Translations under genes and position numbers: made by a program | In this document: positions 58,713 to 64,000 of the stretch, one piece after another | Position numbering within the stretch: position 1 is the stretch's first letter | Layout of the letters: the number at the start of each line of letters is the position of its first letter | The notes under the pieces: model-generated | Told to the model about the DNA's origin: nothing | The model's input: the letters and a program-made list of their open reading frames with translations, nothing else | Databases searched by the model: none | DNA from: Branchiostoma floridae | Taxonomy: Eukaryota; Chordata; Leptocardii; Amphioxiformes; Branchiostomatidae | NCBI RefSeq assembly: GCF_000003815.2 | Contig: NC_049984.1 | Span: forward strand, 3,668,504 to 3,732,503 | Direction: 5' to 3' | DNA length: 64,000 bases

Positions 58713-60752
58713 GCCGATGGACACTCAAGTATGATTTTCAATGAAAGAAGCAGGCGACACACAGCCAGAGAAGCCAGGAAAATGCGCACGTAGTCAAGAA
58801 ATAGAGCAGGAGAACCGATCAGTCCTAGGAACAACTGGGCTTTCCCTCCCTCCAAAACTATGGCATAATTTGCTGCCAAAAATTGACCTCATATTACTTT
58901 GACTGATACATTTTCTAGTCCCTCGATGCCCCCCGACATGCGTGAAAACTAGATCCAGCTACCTCATCTCCCCACAGCCCTGGAGACTGGTAACTAAGGT
59001 GCCTGACAAGTAAAGATAGATGCAGAAACGTCCAGTCACTAGAGCTAAATTTTCTTCCCGCCACTGTCACAGCTGTCAGCCGCAGTTCCAACATGACCTT
59101 TGACCTAAATGATCTTCCTGGTTCAATGTGTCTAGAAAAGTATGTATTTGTGAGATAAATAAGTAGGTAAAAAAGGTAGGTACAAGGAGGTAAAAAATCT
59201 TTGACCACAAAATTACTTTACTGATGAGAATGTCGACGAAAGCTCCGATAACAGGAGTTATTGACTGATTGCTTGTAGTTTCTCCTAACTGTGGACTATA
59301 CCAAATGTATCCAAAGGTAAAGATGGAAATAATACAGTTAATCATAGTGTTTTGTGCATTTACTTTTTTTATATCATGTGTATGCATATGACTATTTTTA
59401 TATAGTTAAACATTTGGTTGTAGTTTGTAAGCTTTGACACACATATCAAATCATGCTTCAACCCCCTTTAATGTTGGTATCAACTAAATTATCATTAATC
59501 TCCAAGCAGATCCTACGGTGACATAAGAATAGATAGTGTCAAAGCTGGCTAAGGAGGATAGCCGGCCAACGGGAGTCAAACGGGCACCACAGCATACACA
59601 ATCCTAGGCCGGCTTCACTACTCTGTCAGCCTTTGATACTATCTAAGGAACCCAGGACATCTTTCATTAATCTCTGAGCAGATCCTATGGTAGCATATAA
59701 GAATATTATGCTACTGTAGGATCTGCTTGGAGATTAATGAAAGATGTAAGTATAATTTTCTTATGCTACCGTAGCATCTGCTTGGAGATAAATGAATGAT
59801 GCCCTGGGTTTGCTGGATCTTTTCATTATACTGGCCATAAAATTCTATTGGAAACATATATCTAGAGCCTCAACCTCTCTAATTTTATTGTTATGTGGTG
59901 CATGGAGTGGCACTATGCTTTCTAAGTTGAGGAACTTAACTTTCAACTTGAGAAGGAGAAAAAGATATTCATTCATTCCTTTTTTTTAATATGGGTGATA
60001 TCAAGGAGCTTGCTTCATCTTACGAAGGATAGAGGCAGAAATGCCCAAGTACTTGACAATGGAGCTTTCATCATTGGTGATATCAGTGAAAATGCCCTGA
60101 CCTCTACAAGGAAATAAAATGAGAAACTACACACTGCATACATGTTGTACATCTGGTTAGTTTTTATTTGTCTGAGATATAGATATAGGAACTTGTGGTA
60201 ACAACAAGATTATAGGTGTGCAAAAAGTACAAAGGATTAAATTGAAACCCCAAAACAACTAAATATATAAAAGTACAAAGTAACGTTAGACAGAATGACA
60301 TAGTTATAGGTATATTGAATAACATGCACTTCGTGTGCATTATATAATTTCTACCAGAGAAAACTGCTTTCCCCATTAACACATTACACCAATGAGAAAA
60401 GTTTTAGTATTCAAATGGACTTTCAAAAACTTTGATGAGGGTATATTTCAGTTATTCCAATGGAAAACCTGCTTTACTTATTTCCACCATCAGCTTACTA
60501 AAGAGCAAATCGACTTTTCTAGTATCTACACAGATGTGTAGTAGTTTTCCCTAAATGGGAATTGCAAAGTCGTAAGATAAACTGTTGGTCTACCTGAAAG
60601 AATATCATAAACTTTTTCAACAAAATGGCACCTTTTGTTACAAAGAGGTAGCCCTTGCTATAGCTAATCATCATCACCACTTCACATAAAATATTCTCAT
60701 GATTCTTTTAAATCTGCAACGTCAACTTCCAGTTCTTGTCGATTAATGATCT
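58713..60752. other. Intergenic between the two zinc-finger genes
   Basis: No gene recognised. Copy A's promoter should lie just above 58712. A palindromic repeat cluster fills 59485-59810, and the 3' region of copy B lies at the upper end. Confidence 0.55.
59485..59810. repeat. Cluster of inverted and direct copies of a 40-bp motif
   Basis: The motif ttaatctccaagcagatcct and variants occur four times. 59658-59746 is a near-perfect hairpin (catctttcattaatctctga / inverse). Between the first two copies lies a tcaaagctggctaaggag segment related to 9850-9930. Confidence 0.8.
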
Positions 60753-61744
60753 TCATTTTGCCCTGTGGGACCGAGACCTTGTAGAGTAGCACTTTTCACC
60801 ACTTCCTGACACACTATCTAAATTTTCATCTTTATCAGCCAAAGCATCCCTCTCCAAAACTTTCTTCTTTGAGTTTTCATCTTTTTTGTTCCCTGAATTT
60901 TCACAGTGTTCAGGATGGTGGGTTTTCATGTGCCACCTGAGAGAGTTATACTGCCGTCCACTGTAGTTACACAGGCCACAGTTAAACGGGTTGTCGCCTG
61001 TGTGTATCCGCATGTGAACCTTCAGGTGCTCGGATCTCCGAAACATCTTACCGCAATACGAACACTGGTGGCTGCGCTCGTCCGTGTGCACTTTGTAATG
61101 TGACTTCAGCCTCGACTTTTCACCAAACGTTTGCTTGCAACCTTCATGAGGGCAAGGGAACCGATTTCTGTTGTGGACAGTAGCGATATGATTTTGCACA
61201 GCTGCCCTATTCCTAAAAGTAGACTTGCAGTTGTTAACAATGCATTCGTACATTTTTACCTCGTTAAGTTTCAGCTTGTGCCACTGCAACTTTTTTTCGG
61301 TGAAGAACTGCCCGCAATGGTCACACAAGAAAAGCTTGTTACCCCTCAAGTCCAGTTTGTCTTCGCTCGGCATGTGCGTCTTCAGATGTTTGTTGAGTAA
61401 TTGTCTTGAGCGAAAGTTTTCCTCACAGTATTCGCACGTTAAAGGATGGGCCTCTAGTCTATGCTGGTTATATGAGGTTTTGCTCGTGAACTTTTCCTTA
61501 CACTTGCAGACCCAGGATGTCTTTTTTTTCCCCTTTTTTCTGTTCTGTTTCCTTTTATTAAGCTGCCGTAGACGTTCTGTCTCTTCTAACCAATCAGCGT
61601 CATTCTTGTTTGCCCTCTTCTTTCTCGCTGGTTGACCTGTTGTGCTAGTTGTGTTCCCAGAAGCCTGCTCCATGTCTGCTGATGGCGACGTCTCTTCGTT
61701 CTCAGAGCTGGAGCTCTCCAGAACAAGGCTCTTCTTGAACCCCC
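60753..61744 (-). CDS. C2H2 zinc-finger exon, copy B (3' exon)
   Basis: The frame runs from an acceptor attgtttcag|GG at 61744 to the TGA at 60753-60755. An ATG at 61673 would give 306 aa, but the open frame continues upstream to the acceptor (FKKSLVLESSSSENEE), so this is probably a last exon. It carries the same seven units as copy A with the same CKC and His-less third unit, and a longer tail ending STRSRSHRAK. The acceptor is in phase 1. The nearest upstream donor (62267) is in phase 2 in the frame of the second repeat copy, so the join is one base out; see findings. Confidence 0.85.
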
Positions 61745-61867
61745 TGAAACAATGTTAATGAGTTATAATAAATTCTTAGGCAGACATAGTACAACTTCTT
61801 TTAAGTAACAGCATCTCTTGAAGTGAGATTAATGAGAGCATACTTGGCTTAGGGCTGTAAAAATATT

Positions 61868-62051
61868 ACTGTAAATGCATTTCAATTCGCCGGGATTTAA
61901 TTTCATGGTGGTTTTAAGTTCCCTGTAGCACCACATGCTGTAGTCTCTTACTGCCATGGAAAAATGTTTGCGGTGGTTCTAAGTTTGCAGTAAATTTGCA
62001 ATGCAAAAACCACGAACATAAATCCACCGGGAAAATTTCTGCATTTACAGT
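61868..62051. mobile_element. MITE with ACTGTAAATGC ends
   Basis: Ends actgtaaatgcattt and gcatttacagt; interior ccaccgggaaaat and ggtggttttaag motifs. It lies in the intron of zinc-finger copy B. Confidence 0.85.
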
Positions 62052-62266
62052 ACCTCTTTAGGTGCATTGTCCTGACTAAAGCGCCTAGTGTACATGTATA
62101 TGTATCTGAACAAGCATAGTACTACCAATAGTGGACATTATTTTTCTATGTAAAAAAGATAGGTAAATCTCATCCCAAACATGAAATTTAGGACTTCAAG
62201 TGTTTATGTCGAATAATATGTAGATGAATAAAAATAATGCGAATACACAAATACAAATAAATGTAC

Positions 62267-63698
62267 CTTTCCTGCAACAGGTCTGCAGCAGCCGCTGCCC
62301 CCCGGATTCTGGTCTTCTCAGGAGTCATCAGAACTAGGCTTTTCTCGTACCTGATAACCTTGTACCCAACGGGTGGTACGAAAGGTTTGCTTCTCGAACC
62401 TTTTCCCAAACCTCGAACTTCCTGCGATCGTTTAGCCAATGCTCTGTAGCGTTCACGTCTCTCCCTCTTTGTTTGTTTTCTCTTCTTTTTGACTTTCCCA
62501 GCAACCGACTTTTTTACTTTCTGTTCCTGTTTGTAGGTTGGCATGTGTGTTTTCAGGTGTTTTGCAAGCCATTTTATTGAACTAAACGTTTTTCTACAGA
62601 GTTCGCATGTATTTTGGGCAGTTTCTTGCTCATATTTGTTATATGTGTATGACGAGCTCGAGGCAAGGGTTTCGTTGCTTGCAATCCTACTGCTTCTCCT
62701 GTTCATCAATGTCTGATCTTGGCCACCTTCCTCCTCAACCTCAACACCAACTGTACTAGAACTAAACTGGGACTGTGTGTTGGTGTTGTAATAGTTTCCA
62801 GGGTCTATCCCTTGCCAATCCTCTTCAGTGGCAAGTGTACAACTCAACAGATATGGTCTGTTGATGTTGTAACTATCATCGAGCCTCATTGCTTCTTCAT
62901 AAGGTGGTAGGAAAGGTTTGCTTCTGGAACCTTTTCCCAAACCTTGAACTTCCTGCGATCGCTTCGCCAATGCTCTAAAGCGTTCACGTCTCTCCCTCTT
63001 TGTTTGTTTCCTCTTCTTTTTGACTTTCCCAGCAGCTGACTTTTTTACTTTCTGTTCCTGTTTGTAGGTTGGCCTGTGCGTTTCCAGGTGTTTTGCAAGC
63101 CATTTTGTTGAACTAAACATTTTTCTACAGAGTTCACATATATATTTTGGGCTGTCTCTTGCTCATACTTGTTATACATGTATGACGAGGCATTGCCTGC
63201 AATCCGACTGCTTCTCCTGTTCATCCAGGTCTGATCATGGCCACCTTCCTCCTCAACCTCAACACCAACTGTACTAGAACTAAACTGGGACTGTGTGTTG
63301 GTGTTGTAATAGTTTCCAGGGTCTATCCCTTGCCAATCCTCTTCAGTGGCAAGTGTGCAACTCAACGGATACGGTCCGTTGGTGTTGTAAGTATTATCTA
63401 GCATCATCTCTTCCTCATCTTTCACCTCAGCATCAGTACCAACTGCCTCACTACTCAGCAGTTGTTCACTGCTATTCCAAGAAGTCACAAGGCTGTTCTC
63501 TTGCTCATCTACTGGCTCCTCTTTGATATTATTTGCGACTGAACTGCAGCTCAGTTCGGATCTTAGGATGTTGTTGTCACCGTTGCCAAGATTGTTCTCT
63601 TGGTTACCTTCTTCCTTAATAACACTCTGTTGTGTATCAGATGTCGAGGTTTGTCCAGCCTGCTCTTGGGCCATGGGCTGGGGTGACTCTTTCTTGAG
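62267..63698 (-). CDS. Zinc-finger copy B, upstream exon with internal duplication and frameshift
   Basis: The acceptor cactcttccag|CTCAAG at 63698 and the start LKKES match copy A's second exon (LIKKS). The acidic region follows (NNIKEEPVDE; GTDAEVKDEEEM). A unit of about 520 bp holding EEDWQGIDPGNYYN, NRRSSRIA, one CELCRKxF finger and a basic KVKKKRKQTKRERRER stretch is present twice (62887-63405 and 62370-62886). In the first copy the sequence caaaatatatatgtgaactc has two extra bases against the second copy, which shifts the frame and brings a stop after the finger. The second copy is open in the shifted frame to a donor GAAAG|gtacat at 62267. The first exon, equivalent to copy A's MGDKKRRR exon, is not in the window. 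Either the gene is decaying or the assembly has indel errors. Confidence 0.7.
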
Positions 63699-64000
63699 CT
63701 GGAAGAGTGAACAATGTTTAAAAGTCAATTTTTCATCTTGAATAACATAATGGAATCAAATGTGACTATGGATGAATAAGACATGAACTAATGCAGGGTT
63801 GGGCAAGTCCTCTTGTCCCATTGCCCAGGGCAAGTGAAAGTGCTGATCGGGCAAGCCCATGTTCTACCCCAATGTTGCCCAATGGGGCAGGTAAGATTTT
63901 CTACTTGTTACTTCTCACAGTCAAGGCATCAAACATTGGTCAACCCAGAGAAATTGAGCCAATGATACAGGGAATTCCATTACTGTATGTGAAAAAAAAT
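63699..64000. other. Intron or upstream DNA of copy B, repeat fragment
   Basis: Contains ttgggcaagtcctcttgtcc and gggcaagtgaaagtgctgat, the dispersed repeat seen at 22683 and 24606. No exon is seen before the window ends. Confidence 0.55.

Overview
The window is animal nuclear DNA, most likely from a lancelet (Branchiostoma). The inference rests on short exons in a repeat-laden, AT-rich background, deuterostome-type gene content, and dense families of short inverted-repeat transposons of a kind familiar from amphioxus. The species is not proven by the sequence. Four runs of exactly 100 N mark scaffold gaps.

Layout. (1) 1-9534, plus strand: a 50-bp minisatellite runs into the 3' nine exons of an extracellular-type protein that ends in a C-type lectin domain; the 5' end of the gene is outside the window or lost in the repeat. 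(2) 9535-16047: repeat-rich intergenic DNA. (3) 16048-43851, minus strand: a complete eight-exon dual-specificity phosphatase of the DUSP15/DUSP22 family (227 aa, catalytic Cys88, N-myristoylation-type start). A Ser/Lys-rich candidate alternative last exon lies in its last intron, a five-fold amplified 3' tail cassette lies at its end, and an 84-bp minisatellite lies in its first intron. (4) 43852-44751: a 900-bp divergent promoter interval. (5) 44752-54454, plus strand: a complete 16-exon TTLL9 (438 aa), a tubulin glutamylase-type ligase, with a truncated duplicate of one exon. (6) 56911-63698, minus strand: two tandem paralogous C2H2 zinc-finger genes. One is intact (468 aa) but has lost its ancestral C-terminal tail next to a hAT-type insertion. 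The other has an internal ~520-bp duplication and two frame-disrupting indels.

How the parts relate. The DUSP15/22 and TTLL9 genes lie head to head, the arrangement I recall for DUSP15-TTLL9 on human chromosome 20q11, so this looks like an old linked pair with a possible shared promoter. TTLL9 and the first zinc-finger gene converge, with candidate poly(A) signals about 30 bp apart. A recurrent theme is local tandem duplication of exon boundaries: splice acceptors, exon ends or whole 3' terminal cassettes are copied near the real exon in the lectin, phosphatase and TTLL9 genes.
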